From: Anaerococcus vaginalis ATCC 51170
GTDB taxonomy: Bacteria > Bacillota > Clostridia > Tissierellales > Peptoniphilaceae
Assembly (NCBI RefSeq): GCF_000163295.1
Contig: NZ_GG700527.1
Coordinates: 60,175 to 124,174, forward strand
DNA: 64,000 nt
Reading direction: 5' to 3'
Part shown: positions 1 to 8,926 of the stretch, in pieces
Layout: each line of letters starts with the position of its first letter
Position numbering within the stretch: the stretch's first letter is position 1
Translations under genes and position numbers: made by a program
Notes under the pieces: model-generated
The model's input: the letters and a program-made list of their open reading frames with translations, nothing else
Told to the model about the DNA's origin: nothing
The model's database searches: none

Positions 1-70
1 GATTCATCACCTTTTTTATTAAGATTTTCTAAATTATTACTTTAAAATCTTTAAAATTTAATCATTCAAT

Positions 71-2014
71 TTATTTTCTTTTTTTAGAAACAAATAGTCC
101 GCCGCTTGCCATTCCCAATAGGGCAAGAAGACTTGAAATTGAACCTACGCCTGTTTTAACATTATTATTGTTATTTTTGTTAGATACAATTTTAGAAACT
201 ATAGGTTTCTTTTCATCTTTTTCTTTTTCTTTTTCTATTTTATATTCTTTTACTGTTATAGTTGATAAAGCTGTTGTTGTTAATCCGTCTTTATCAGTAA
301 GAGTGAATTTTATTTTGTACTCACCAGCTTTATTGTTATCAAAATTTCCCTTATCGATTACAACTTTGTCAATCATTTCTCCATCTTCAGGATCAAAAGC
401 CTTTAGTATTAATTTCTTTAAATCTAATTTTTCTCCAAGATCAATTTCTTTTGATGGTTTAACCTCAAGAATTGGAGCTTTATTTTTTTCGACTTTTTTT
501 GTTCCTCTTAGGATGATTTTATCTACTGGTTTTTTTTCTACTTTTTCTACTTTTTCATTAGTTAATTCTTTTATAATTTCTTTAGTTCCGTCTTCGTTTA
601 TAACGTAGTAATAAGGAGTAGAGGTAACACTTAGTCCGTTTACACCTTCTTGTTTTACTTTTGTTTTTCCTTCTTCTAGTGTAGGATCATCTTCATAGAC
701 AGTCTTATATTTTATTTCTGATTCCTCTCTTTTATCTTCCTTTAGGATTTTGGATTTAAGAGTTAGCTTCCAACCATCTAGGTCATTTCCTTGCATATCT
801 AAAGAATAAAGCTTTCTTAAACGTTCAGCATTGTCGCCTGTAAATTCTGCTTTTAGTATAAAATCTTTAAATTTTTCTGAAGAGTGACTATATAAATTAA
901 GTGAGTTTTGAATAAGAGCTCTTTTAAAGGACCTATCATTATATAATTTAAATTCACCTTCTTGGAATTTTCTGTTAGAAGAAATTAGTTTTCTTCTATT
1001 TGTAAGTTTTTCTGTTATTTGCCCATTATGAATTTGTGTTATTGTAAATTCAATATTTAGACTTTCTTTATCTTCATCTAAGATAATAGCATTGGGATCT
1101 TTTATTCCCACAAGAGAAGTGTTCATGTTTTGTGTAATATAACCACCTATTATGCCTTTATTAGGTTGATTTTGATTTGAAATTTGATATATATAATTTT
1201 CATCATCAGGTTTTATATCAATACTTTCAACATTAAAATCCTTAATAATTTGACCGTTATCATCTTTTATTTCATCTGTTTTGATATCAAATTCTAAAGG
1301 TGTTCCTATTTTACCATCAAAACGCTTCGTAACAGATGTATAATTTTTTTTGCCGTTCTCTCCGATATATTGAATTCTTATAGAGTAATTAAAGGATACA
1401 GGTTTACCCTCATCGGCTTGGTTGTAATATCCTTTACTATCACTATATTTCCAGCCTATTCTTACTTTCACATTCTCATGTTTTGCGAAAGCATTTACTC
1501 TACTATTTTCTGGCTTGTTTTCATTATTAATTTCTAATCCATCATTAGACTTATTGGTTTTGTCCTTATTTTCGTCATTTATTATATTTTGAGATGGTTG
1601 AATTTTTTTCTCAGGATTTTTATTTTCTTCAACTTTATTTTCTTTAGCTTTTTGTCCTATTTTTTCATTCACAAAATTTTCAACTTTAAAAGCTGGATTA
1701 CTTTTCAAAGATTCTCTAATTTGATTTTCAAATACTGAAATTTCTTCTAAAGAGTATCCTGCATTTTTTAGGCTATTTATATTATTTTCGCTAAAATTAA
1801 AGGCTTTTTGTTCATTTTGTACTTTTTGATTATTTACTTCTTCATTTTTTGTAGATATTTCTACTTTTGTAGATATTTCTACAATACTTTGGTTTTGACT
1901 TTCAGAAGCTTTTTCATTTTCTGCAAAAGCTGTTGCAGGCGCTTGAAGAATCATTGTTAATGATAGGGCTGCTGTAAAAATTGGAGTGCTTACCTTTCTT
2001 CTATCTTTTTTCAT
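71..2014 (-). CDS. Cell-wall surface protein with LPXTG-like sorting signal
   Basis: Predicted exported, wall-attached protein of 647 aa; no enzymatic domain is recognised. Residues 1-31 are a Sec signal peptide (basic start, hydrophobic core, AFA cleavage region). Residues 32-180 are a polar Asn/Lys/Glu-rich stalk that includes an in-frame VEISTK duplication from an 18-bp tandem repeat (1851-1882). The middle is unassigned beta-type sequence, and about 513-587 resembles a DUF5011-type Ig-like domain. The C terminus has NVKTG (618-622), a hydrophobic stretch and SKKRK, the architecture of a sortase signal, but the usual LP is replaced by NV. A good ribosome-binding site (AAGGAG) precedes the ATG. 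It is monocistronic and divergent from the ABC operon. Ligand and role are unknown. Confidence 0.8.
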   Translation of the reverse strand: MKKDRRKVSTPIFTAALSLTMILQAPATAFAENEKASESQNQSIVEISTKVEISTKNEEVNNQKVQNEQKAFNFSENNINSLKNAGYSLEEISVFENQIRESLKSNPAFKVENFVNEKIGQKAKENKVEENKNPEKKIQPSQNIINDENKDKTNKSNDGLEINNENKPENSRVNAFAKHENVKVRIGWKYSDSKGYYNQADEGKPVSFNYSIRIQYIGENGKKNYTSVTKRFDGKIGTPLEFDIKTDEIKDDNGQIIKDFNVESIDIKPDDENYIYQISNQNQPNKGIIGGYITQNMNTSLVGIKDPNAIILDEDKESLNIEFTITQIHNGQITEKLTNRRKLISSNRKFQEGEFKLYNDRSFKRALIQNSLNLYSHSSEKFKDFILKAEFTGDNAERLRKLYSLDMQGNDLDGWKLTLKSKILKEDKREESEIKYKTVYEDDPTLEEGKTKVKQEGVNGLSVTSTPYYYVINEDGTKEIIKELTNEKVEKVEKKPVDKIILRGTKKVEKNKAPILEVKPSKEIDLGEKLDLKKLILKAFDPEDGEMIDKVVIDKGNFDNNKAGEYKIKFTLTDKDGLTTTALSTITVKEYKIEKEKEKDEKKPIVSKIVSNKNNNNNVKTGVGSISSLLALLGMASGGLFVSKKRK

Positions 2015-2044
2015 GTGTTCTCCTTTTTAATGTTTTTTGACTTT

Positions 2045-2067
2045 TTTTGTTATTAGTAATAACAAAA
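2045..2067. promoter_or_regulatory. 23-bp perfect palindrome in the surface-protein leader
   Basis: TTTTGTTATTA and TAATAACAAAA are exact inverted arms around a single central G, about 31 nt upstream of the surface-protein ATG. On the gene's strand the 3' side is A-rich rather than T-rich, so it is not an intrinsic terminator for that gene. It may be an operator or a 5'-UTR hairpin; the cognate regulator is unknown. Confidence 0.5.
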
Positions 2068-2211
2068 TCTGTTTTCCATTTACATATAAACTATACTTGA
2101 ATAATTAAAAAAATCTAAAATTATTATAATTTAAAAAAATTAAATAATAATTAAATCAACTTATAAATTTATATAAATACTTATTTAATTTGAAAATTTT
2201 TAAATTAACTA

Positions 2212-2241
2212 TTGATTGTTTTTTTATAAAAATTATATAAT
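2212..2241 (+). promoter_or_regulatory. Sigma-A promoter of the ABC export operon
   Basis: TTGATT (2212-2217), an 18-nt spacer and TATAAT (2236-2241) lie about 48 nt upstream of the first ATG of the three-gene ABC operon. Confidence 0.6.
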
Positions 2242-2289
2242 AAGAAAAACAATTTATGGTTTTAGATACGCTTATTAAAAGGGAGTTTT

Positions 2290-3006
2290 ATGACTTTTAT
2301 TCAAATAAAAAATGTAAAAAAATACTATAAGCTTGGTTCAAATATTATAAAAGCTTTAGATGGAATTGATTTAACAATTGATAAGGGCGAATTTATTGCT
2401 TTGCTTGGGACTTCTGGCTCTGGTAAATCGACTTTGTTAAATATTCTTGCAGGTCTTGAAAGACCATCTTCGGGAGATATTTTATACAAAAATATTTCTT
2501 TAAATTCTTTGAGTGAGGAAGATATAACTAGATTTAGAAATTTAAATATTGGTTTTGTTTTTCAATCATATAATCTTATGCCTTATCTTACGGCTATAGA
2601 AAATGTGGCTTTGCCTTTAATTTTTAAAGGCGAAGGCAAAAAAGAAAGAGAAGAGAAAGCCTACCAAATTTTAAAAGACATGGGGCTTTCTAAAAGAGTT
2701 TATAATAAACCAAACGAGCTTTCTGGTGGACAACAACAAAGAGTTTCCATTGCGCGTGCTTTTGTGGGAAATCCAAATATTATTTTTGCTGATGAGCCTA
2801 CGGGAAATCTTGATACAAAAACTTCTTTTGAAATTATGGAATTGATAAAATCAATTGTTAGAAAAAATAATCAAACCCTTATTATGGTAACGCATGATGA
2901 GGAAATGACAGAATTTGCTGATAGAACCCTTTTTATGAGAGATGGACTTATAGAAAAAATACATGAAAAATTAAGTATAGATGAGGTATTAAAAAATGGA
3001 AAATAA
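2290..3006 (+). CDS. MacB/LolD-type ABC transporter ATP-binding protein
   Basis: ATPase subunit (238 aa) that would power the FtsX/MacB-fold permease encoded two genes downstream. Visible motifs are Walker [10 protein letters not shown] (40-48), a Q-loop with [13 protein letters not shown], the signature [14 protein letters not shown], Walker [13 protein letters not shown] and the switch histidine in MVTHD. The [12 protein letters not shown] segment and the length are typical of the LolD/MacB/FtsE class, which couples to mechanotransmission rather than to solute-import permeases. It is the first gene of a tightly overlapping operon; its last codons overlap the next ORF by 11 nt. Substrate unknown: export of a peptide, lipid or antimicrobial is the usual role. 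Confidence 0.92.
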   Translation: MTFIQIKNVKKYYKLGSNIIKALDGIDLTIDKGEFIALLGTSGSGKSTLLNILAGLERPSSGDILYKNISLNSLSEEDITRFRNLNIGFVFQSYNLMPYLTAIENVALPLIFKGEGKKEREEKAYQILKDMGLSKRVYNKPNELSGGQQQRVSIARAFVGNPNIIFADEPTGNLDTKTSFEIMELIKSIVRKNNQTLIMVTHDEEMTEFADRTLFMRDGLIEKIHEKLSIDEVLKNGK

Positions 3007-3991
3007 TCAAGTTGAAAACACTACAAATTTTAATAAACAAGATGATTCTGCCAATGAGCAAGCTCAAATAAGAAATAAACCAAAATTAATTATTTCTTCA
3101 TATAAAATCCAACCAAAAATGGTTGAAGCTGGAAAAGATTTTGATATAATTTTAACTTTGTATAATACGAATGCACAAAATGCTATATTTAATTTGAAAG
3201 TTTCTCTTGACCAAGCATCTTCAACTGAGCAAGTTTCTGGAAATAATAAAGCAGGTTCGGAAACTGCTTATGGGAATGAGGGATCTGTTTTTACACCAGT
3301 TGAAAGGTCAAATACTTTTTATAGGTCTGCAATTTATCCTTGGAATTATTCAACAGAAACTATAAAAATGAATGTTTTGCCTAATACAAAAGCTGGCAAT
3401 TATCAAATGAGCGTTAATTTTGAATATGAAGATTATCTTGGCAATCAATATCAAACCACAGAAAGTATAGGAATACCTGTTGTAGCAACTGCAGCAATAA
3501 GTACAAGTGATATAAATATAGATGAACTATTTGTAGGAGAAGATACAAATGTTTCGATGAATATTTACAATACTGGCAAGGATAATTTGACAAATTTTAT
3601 GTGCAAAGTCGAAGGAGAAGGATTTGATGTAGATGAAAATAGTCATTTTATTGGAAATTTTGCACAAGGAGCGAGCGAATCTTTTTCTTTTAATATGAAT
3701 CCTAAAAAAGAAGGTCCTTTAAAGGGAAAAATAATTTTAACTTATGAAGATTCCAAGGGAGAGGTTCATAAGGAAGAAAAAACTTTTAAAAAACAAGTTC
3801 AAATGTCCCAAAATGAAAATGTGGATGAAAATGGCAATCCAATAGAATCTACCGAACAAGTAGAACAAGATTTTAATATGGCACCTGTTATAGGAATCGG
3901 CTCTATTTTTCTAATAGTTTTATTGATTTATTTTATAAGAAAAAGGAGCAAAAAGAAAAAAAATAAGGAATTAGATTTAGATGAAAATTAA
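2996..3991 (+). CDS. CARDB/S-layer-like membrane-anchored protein of the ABC operon
   Basis: 331-aa protein between the ATPase and permease genes, overlapping both by 11 nt, so almost certainly part of the same transporter. Residues about 30-270 look like two Ig/CARDB-like (COG1361-type) beta domains, with repeated LYNTNAQNAIFNL and IYNTGKDNLTNF segments. One transmembrane helix lies at about 297-315, followed by the basic tail RKRSKKKKNK. By analogy with MacA-type adaptors it may be the extracytoplasmic accessory subunit. Oddly, no N-terminal signal peptide is visible: the first 30 residues are polar. The basic tail suggests a cytoplasmic C terminus. Function is inferred only from context. 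Confidence 0.75.
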   Translation: MENNQVENTTNFNKQDDSANEQAQIRNKPKLIISSYKIQPKMVEAGKDFDIILTLYNTNAQNAIFNLKVSLDQASSTEQVSGNNKAGSETAYGNEGSVFTPVERSNTFYRSAIYPWNYSTETIKMNVLPNTKAGNYQMSVNFEYEDYLGNQYQTTESIGIPVVATAAISTSDINIDELFVGEDTNVSMNIYNTGKDNLTNFMCKVEGEGFDVDENSHFIGNFAQGASESFSFNMNPKKEGPLKGKIILTYEDSKGEVHKEEKTFKKQVQMSQNENVDENGNPIESTEQVEQDFNMAPVIGIGSIFLIVLLIYFIRKRSKKKKNKELDLDEN

Positions 3992-5309
3992 AGACAGGAT
4001 AGATATTGCCTTTAGAAATCTTTTGAGAAGAAAATCTAGAACTATTCTTACCATACTTTCAGTTTTGATTGGAACAGTGTCAATAATAATGATGATTTCC
4101 TTGAGTTTGGCGATGGCAAAACAACAAAGAGATATGGTTGAATCTTTTGGAGGATTGGAAAATATAGAAATAAGTTCTGACAAAGCACAAACTTCTATAA
4201 ATCAAAGTAGCATAGGCAAGTTTAAAAAAATAAAACATGTAAAATATGTAATTCCTCATAAGGATTTATATACAGAAATTTTTTTGAAAAAGAATAAAGA
4301 TACAAAACTTGAAGCAAATAATGGAATAAGTCTTATACCTGATAAGGTATTTGCTCAAATAAAATCTGACATGATAAAGTCAGGTTCAAATTTAAATCCA
4401 TCAGATGAAATGTCTATGATTTTGGGTTCAGACTATCACTTATATAAGATGAAAAAACAAGGTGAATCCTTTGAACAAGAAGACGTTCAAGGCCTAAATA
4501 TTTTAAAAGAAAAATTTATTTTAAGATTAGGCTATGAAGATATGGAAAATAATCCCACAGACGAAGAAGGAAATTCTAAGCCGACTTTCGCAGATCTTGA
4601 AATAAAAGTTAAGGGGATAATGAATGAATCAAGTTTTTTAGAAAAAAGCAGAATGTATATAAATGAAAAAACTTACAAAACTTTGCAAAAAGAAGATAAA
4701 AAATTGCAAAGCCCAAGCCTTGATGACATGAGCGAAAATGGAGGGAAAAAATCAAATTATTTGTACGAAAATATTACCCTTGTATGTGATAAATATGAAA
4801 ATGTAAAAGCAGTAGAAGATGAAGTAAAGTCGATGGGTTATCAAACATCATCATCAATAGATATGATAGAAGAGATAAATAAATCCACAAAAACGATAAT
4901 GCTCATACTTGCAGGAATAGGTTCAATCGCCTTTATTGTAGCAGCGATAGGAATAATAAATACAATGCTTATGAGCATATACGAAAGGCAAAAAGAAATT
5001 GGTCTTATGAAAGTAATTGGCGCAAGCGTTTCAGATATAAAGACTATGTTTTTATTAGAATCAGGATTTATAGGATTTTTTGGAGGACTTGTAGGCTTAC
5101 TTATTTCTTATTTGTTAGGATTTATAGCAAATAAATTTTTGCTAGCAGGATTCGCCCAAGCCATGGATACAGCTTTGGAATTTAATATCCCAATTTGGCT
5201 AGGAGTTATGGCAGTGATTTTTTCATCATTTATAGGAATTCTAGCAGGCTACCTACCAGCAATAAGAGCAACAAAATTATCAGCAATAGAAACATTAAGA
5301 AGCAATTAA
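3981..5309 (+). CDS. FtsX/MacB-family ABC transporter permease
   Basis: 442-aa membrane subunit of the ABC system. It has the family's four-helix topology: one helix near residues 19-45, a large extracytoplasmic domain (about 46-300), then three C-terminal helices (about 305-331, 355-380, 400-425). The motif around YERQKEIGLMKVIGAS and the ending ATKLSAIETLR are characteristic of MacB-like permeases. It overlaps the preceding gene by 11 nt and ends in a terminator shared with the convergent glycerol gene. No histidine kinase or response regulator is adjacent, so it is not obviously a bacitracin-sensing module. Confidence 0.9.
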   Translation: MKIKDRIDIAFRNLLRRKSRTILTILSVLIGTVSIIMMISLSLAMAKQQRDMVESFGGLENIEISSDKAQTSINQSSIGKFKKIKHVKYVIPHKDLYTEIFLKKNKDTKLEANNGISLIPDKVFAQIKSDMIKSGSNLNPSDEMSMILGSDYHLYKMKKQGESFEQEDVQGLNILKEKFILRLGYEDMENNPTDEEGNSKPTFADLEIKVKGIMNESSFLEKSRMYINEKTYKTLQKEDKKLQSPSLDDMSENGGKKSNYLYENITLVCDKYENVKAVEDEVKSMGYQTSSSIDMIEEINKSTKTIMLILAGIGSIAFIVAAIGIINTMLMSIYERQKEIGLMKVIGASVSDIKTMFLLESGFIGFFGGLVGLLISYLLGFIANKFLLAGFAQAMDTALEFNIPIWLGVMAVIFSSFIGILAGYLPAIRATKLSAIETLRSN

Positions 5310-5344
5310 AAAAACCACAGGCATGTAGCCTATGGTTTTTTTAT
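5308..5344. terminator. Bidirectional intrinsic terminator
   Basis: AAAACCACAGGC (5311-5322) pairs with GCCTATGGTTTT (5328-5339) with one mismatch, with A- and T-runs on either side. It sits between the 3' ends of the ABC operon and the convergent oxidoreductase gene and can serve both. Confidence 0.8.
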
Positions 5345-6831
5345 TATTCTTCTAAATTTTTTTCTTCTAATTCTTTTATGAAATTATTAATATCTTTTTT
5401 ATTTATTCTAGAAATTCCAGAATGTTCGCTGTCGAATTTTCTGTTTAAAATTTTTTCTCCTGTTTCGTCTTCCATAACTTCTAGAACTCTTTGCCTACAG
5501 AAATTTCCTTGGCAAAATCCCATTCCACTTCTTGTACGTCTTTTTATTGAGTCAAATGTCAGACAAGGGATACCCCTGTTCATTGCATCTCTTATTGTTT
5601 TTTCGCTAACTTGCTCACACCTACATACAAGTCTTTCAGGATTTCCAAGTGGCAAATCAATTTTATCTTTTACCTTATTAAAATCTTCAAGGTCTTTGTA
5701 TTCTATAATAGGTTTTCTATAAGGATTGTAGGAAGGATCATCTTCCAAATTTAAATTTAAATCTTTTAAAATATTTTCAACAATTTTGGCAACTTCTGGA
5801 GAAGAAGTTATACCTGGAGATTGGATTCCTACAACATTTATAAAACCAGAAGTTTTGGTATTTTCTATTATAAAATCCCCAGTTGATGAAGCAGGTCTAA
5901 GTCCTGCAAAGGAACGGATGAATTTTTTTAAATCTATTACATCATCTTTTACAGATTTTAATCCAAGCTTGTAAATTTCTGCAAGCCTTTCAATGTGTGT
6001 TCCAAGATCAATTTCTTCTTCGTCGATTGCATCAGGGCCCAAAAGAAGGTTGTTGTGGTAGGTTCTTGTTACAAGAATTCCTTTTGATTTTGGAGATGGT
6101 GTTTGGAATAAAACTTGTTTTATTTTTTCGCCAGTTCCTTTTTGCATAAGTAAATATTCGCCACTTCTTGGATGGATTGTAAAATCAGTTTCTGTAATCA
6201 TGCTTGATATTTTTGCTCCATTTAATCCGGAAGCATTAATTACAAATTTTCCTTCATAAGTATTGTCATCAGAAGTTTTTACTTTAAAAATATCTTCTTC
6301 TTTTTTTATATCAACAACTTCACTTTGAAGTTTTAATTCGGCGCCATTTTCTATGGCATTTTCTACAAGGGCAATAACGTATTCGTATGGAGAACAAACA
6401 CCAGCTCCTTTGCAATAAAGAGCGGATATTGCATCATCGGATACATTAGGTTCTATTTGTCTAAGCTTTTCTTGATTAATTATTTCAATATCATCAAGAT
6501 TATTTTCAAGACCCATTTTGTAGAGTTTATTAAGTTCTTTTTCATCATCTTCATCAAAAGCTAAAACCAAAGATCCGTTTTCCAAAAATCCGAAGTTTAG
6601 CTCTTGGTTTAACTTATTAAATTCCACTCTTCCCTTGTAACAAATTCTTCCTCTTAGCTCATCATGGCTTTCAGCATAGCCACCATGAACTATGGCAGAA
6701 TTTGCCTTGCTAGCTCCCATGGACACATCAATTTCTTTTTCTAAAATTAAAATATTTAATTTATACCTAGAAAGTCTTCTTGCAATTGATGCACCAGTTA
6801 CACCAGCACCGATTACTATTACATCATACAT
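5344..6831 (-). CDS. GlpA-like FAD-dependent glycerol-3-phosphate dehydrogenase with BFD-type Fe-S domain
   Basis: 495-aa flavoprotein, probably oxidising sn-glycerol-3-phosphate to dihydroxyacetone phosphate. The N terminus carries a Rossmann FAD site (VIGAGVTGASIARRL, then a Glu ending strand 2) and a DAO-type fold through about residue 360. The C terminus (about 405-460) is a BFD-like [2Fe-2S] domain with CRC, then FCQGNFC. This is the architecture of anaerobic GlpA-like proteins. Position just downstream of glpF on the same strand (34-nt gap) supports a glycerol role. GlpB, GlpC and glycerol kinase are absent from the window. Related proteins act on other 2-hydroxyacids, so the substrate is inferred mainly from context. 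Confidence 0.8.
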   Translation of the reverse strand: MYDVIVIGAGVTGASIARRLSRYKLNILILEKEIDVSMGASKANSAIVHGGYAESHDELRGRICYKGRVEFNKLNQELNFGFLENGSLVLAFDEDDEKELNKLYKMGLENNLDDIEIINQEKLRQIEPNVSDDAISALYCKGAGVCSPYEYVIALVENAIENGAELKLQSEVVDIKKEEDIFKVKTSDDNTYEGKFVINASGLNGAKISSMITETDFTIHPRSGEYLLMQKGTGEKIKQVLFQTPSPKSKGILVTRTYHNNLLLGPDAIDEEEIDLGTHIERLAEIYKLGLKSVKDDVIDLKKFIRSFAGLRPASSTGDFIIENTKTSGFINVVGIQSPGITSSPEVAKIVENILKDLNLNLEDDPSYNPYRKPIIEYKDLEDFNKVKDKIDLPLGNPERLVCRCEQVSEKTIRDAMNRGIPCLTFDSIKRRTRSGMGFCQGNFCRQRVLEVMEDETGEKILNRKFDSEHSGISRINKKDINNFIKELEEKNLEE

Positions 6832-6865
6832 TTTATTCTTCTCTTTTCTTAAAATTTATAAATAA

Positions 6866-7582
6866 TTAAAATATAAAATTAAAAACTGGAACTGCTAAGA
6901 TACCACCAATTATTGGTCCAACAACAGGAATCCATGAATATCCCCAGTTTGGATCTACTTTGTTTTTGAAAGGTAATACTGCATAAGCAATTCTTGGTCC
7001 CAAATCTCTTGCAGGATTAATTGCATAACCTGTTAGTCCACCTAAACTCATACCGATTGAAACGATAAGACCAAATACATATAATTTGTCAACGCCGCCC
7101 ATTCCAGCGCCAGCAACATTACCAAATCCTAAAATAGCAAATACTAAAACAAAAGTTCCAATAATTTCTGATAATAGGTTTCTAAAAGTATTTGGTATAG
7201 TTGGAGCTGTGCAGAAAGTAGCTCTAACTGTTAATGGATCATCGCTTGTTGCGTCATAATGATCTTTAAATAAAATATAAACTAAAATAGCTCCGCAAAA
7301 AGCTCCAAGCATTTGTCCAATTATGTATGAAGGAACTGTATTCCATTCTATTCCACCATTAAATGCAAGAGCAATTGATAGGGCTGGATTAAAATGAGCA
7401 CCTGTTAATGCACCAAAAATACAAGCTGGAATCATAACTGCAAGACCCCAAGCAAATGTAATTTGAACAGGACCTGCACCTTTTTGTCCACTCTTATTCA
7501 ATAGAACGTTTGCAACAACTCCATCTCCTAATAAAATAAGTAACATTGTTCCAAAAAATTCACCTAGTATTATGTCTCTCAT
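6866..7582 (-). CDS. glpF: Glycerol uptake facilitator (MIP/aquaporin family)
   Basis: Channel protein for facilitated diffusion of glycerol across the membrane. The ATG at 7582 is chosen because AGGAGG lies just upstream and the protein then begins MRDIILGEFFGTMLLILLGD, as in GlpF; this gives 238 aa. An open frame 40 codons longer exists but has no comparable start. Six hydrophobic helices are visible. The two pore motifs read NPALSIALA (first NPA) and NPARDLGPR (second NPA); the Asp after the second NPA-R is typical of glyceroporins rather than water-specific aquaporins. It is the first gene of a two-gene operon with the GlpA-like oxidase and is preceded by a promoter overlapped by a cre-like site. 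Confidence 0.93.
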   Translation of the reverse strand: MRDIILGEFFGTMLLILLGDGVVANVLLNKSGQKGAGPVQITFAWGLAVMIPACIFGALTGAHFNPALSIALAFNGGIEWNTVPSYIIGQMLGAFCGAILVYILFKDHYDATSDDPLTVRATFCTAPTIPNTFRNLLSEIIGTFVLVFAILGFGNVAGAGMGGVDKLYVFGLIVSIGMSLGGLTGYAINPARDLGPRIAYAVLPFKNKVDPNWGYSWIPVVGPIIGGILAVPVFNFIF

Positions 7583-7671
7583 AATAACCTCCTGTTTTAT
7601 TACTAAATATAAAAAAAGCAACAAAAATAATGGGATAAATTTGTTGCAAAGTCTCTTTTTATATTCAGCTG

Positions 7672-7719
7672 TGAAAATGTTTACACCCATATTATAGCAC
7701 ATATATTTTTATAATACAA
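7672..7719 (-). promoter_or_regulatory. glpF promoter with overlapping cre-like (CcpA) site
   Basis: On the minus strand TTGTAT (7719-7714), a 17-nt spacer and TATAAT (7696-7691) form a good sigma-A promoter. Immediately downstream, over the expected start of transcription, is the near-palindrome TGAAAATGTTTACA (7672-7685), differing from the canonical TGAAAACGTTTACA form of cre at one base. Binding of CcpA here would block initiation, fitting carbon catabolite repression of glycerol uptake. CcpA itself is not in the window. Confidence 0.65.
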
Positions 7720-7796
7720 ATATTTATTTTATTTTTAAATTTACAAGGAAAAATTTTTAATTTATAATTAAATTATAAGAAAATAAAGGAGTAAAA

Positions 7797-8828
7797 ATGG
7801 ACAAAAATACAATAATAACTTATATAAAAGAATTATGCACAAGACCATCACCAACTGGTTTTACAAAAAAATGCGAAAAATATTTGATGGAAGAATTTAA
7901 AAATTTAGGATACAAGCCTTATCAAAACAACAAGGGAAATGTAATTGTTCCAATTTATGTAGATGAAAAAAATAAAGATGATGGACTTTTATTATCAGCT
8001 CATATCGACACGCTTGGTCTTATGGTAAGAAGTATAAAAGAAAATGGAGGAATTCAAGTTACAACTCTTGGTGGCTTTCCATTAAATTATGCAGAATTTG
8101 AAAATGTAAAAATTTTTACAAGAGATGGAAAAGAATTTGAAGGAGTTTTTAGATTAAATGAGCCTTCAGTTCATGGCTCAGATACACCAAAAATTTCAAA
8201 AAGAAATTTTGATGAAATGGAAGTTGTTATTGATGAGCTTGTTGAAAGCGATGAGGATGTAAAAAAACTTGGAATAAATCCTGGAGATTTTATTGCTCTT
8301 GATTCAAGATTTAGATATTCTAATGGTTTTGTAAAATCACGTCATCTTGATGATAAGGCGTCTAGCGGAGTTTTGCTTGCTCTTGCAAAAGAAATTAAAG
8401 AAGAAAATTTAAAATTTGATAGAAATATTTATATGATGTTTACAACTTATGAAGAAGTAGGACACGGAGCAAGTTCTGGCCATCCGGCTGGAATAAAAGA
8501 TATGATAGCAGTTGATATGGGAGTTGTTTTTGATGATTTAAAAACAAATGATAGATTGGTTTCAATTTGTGCAAAAGATTCATCAGGTCCTTACAATTTT
8601 GATTTAACAAATGATTTGATAAATACAGCCAAAAAAATTGGAATTGATTTTGCAATTGATATTTATCCATTTTATGGTTCAGATGCATCTGCTGCTATGA
8701 GCTCATTTTACGATTATAGGCACGCCCTTGTAGGCTGTGGAATTTCAGCATCTCATGGCTATGAAAGATGTCACGAAAATGCCTTGATGAATTTGTTTGA
8801 TTTATTAAAAACTTATATATTAAAATGA
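7797..8828 (+). CDS. M42 family metallopeptidase
   Basis: 343-aa cytoplasmic di-metal aminopeptidase of the M42 family (glutamyl aminopeptidase/tetrahedral aminopeptidase type), which trims residues from short peptides. The metal-binding landmarks are present in order: AHIDT (His69, Asp71), RHLDDKAS (bridging Asp), TTYEEVGHG (catalytic Glu and metal Glu), AVDMG (Asp) and SHGYERCH (final His). Length is normal for the family. It is preceded by a good ribosome-binding site (AAAGGAG) and appears monocistronic, divergent from glpF. The exact peptide preference cannot be read from sequence. Confidence 0.9.
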   Translation: MDKNTIITYIKELCTRPSPTGFTKKCEKYLMEEFKNLGYKPYQNNKGNVIVPIYVDEKNKDDGLLLSAHIDTLGLMVRSIKENGGIQVTTLGGFPLNYAEFENVKIFTRDGKEFEGVFRLNEPSVHGSDTPKISKRNFDEMEVVIDELVESDEDVKKLGINPGDFIALDSRFRYSNGFVKSRHLDDKASSGVLLALAKEIKEENLKFDRNIYMMFTTYEEVGHGASSGHPAGIKDMIAVDMGVVFDDLKTNDRLVSICAKDSSGPYNFDLTNDLINTAKKIGIDFAIDIYPFYGSDASAAMSSFYDYRHALVGCGISASHGYERCHENALMNLFDLLKTYILK

Positions 8829-8926
8829 AAAATAATTTTATTATTGTAAAATAGCTAGACAGAAAGATAAATTTCATATAAAATAGTATTACACAAAAAA
8901 ACAATTTCTTAATTTAAGGGGGAGAG

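Noticed and set aside
168-608. 146-codon plus-strand ORF
   Set aside because: Shadow frame over the surface-protein gene; Ser/Phe-rich composition typical of antisense frames and no ribosome-binding site.
5720-7600. Complete GlpABC or glycerol kinase operon
   Set aside because: Only one FAD/Fe-S oxidoreductase and the channel are present; the next genes on either side face other ways.
7582-7702. Longer glpF start at 7702
   Set aside because: The extra 40 residues lack family similarity, overlap the cre-like site and promoter, and AGGAGG sits directly before the ATG at 7582.
8829-8926. Riboswitch upstream of the nucleoside-binding lipoprotein
   Set aside because: Only about 100 AT-rich bases with no recognisable conserved aptamer.
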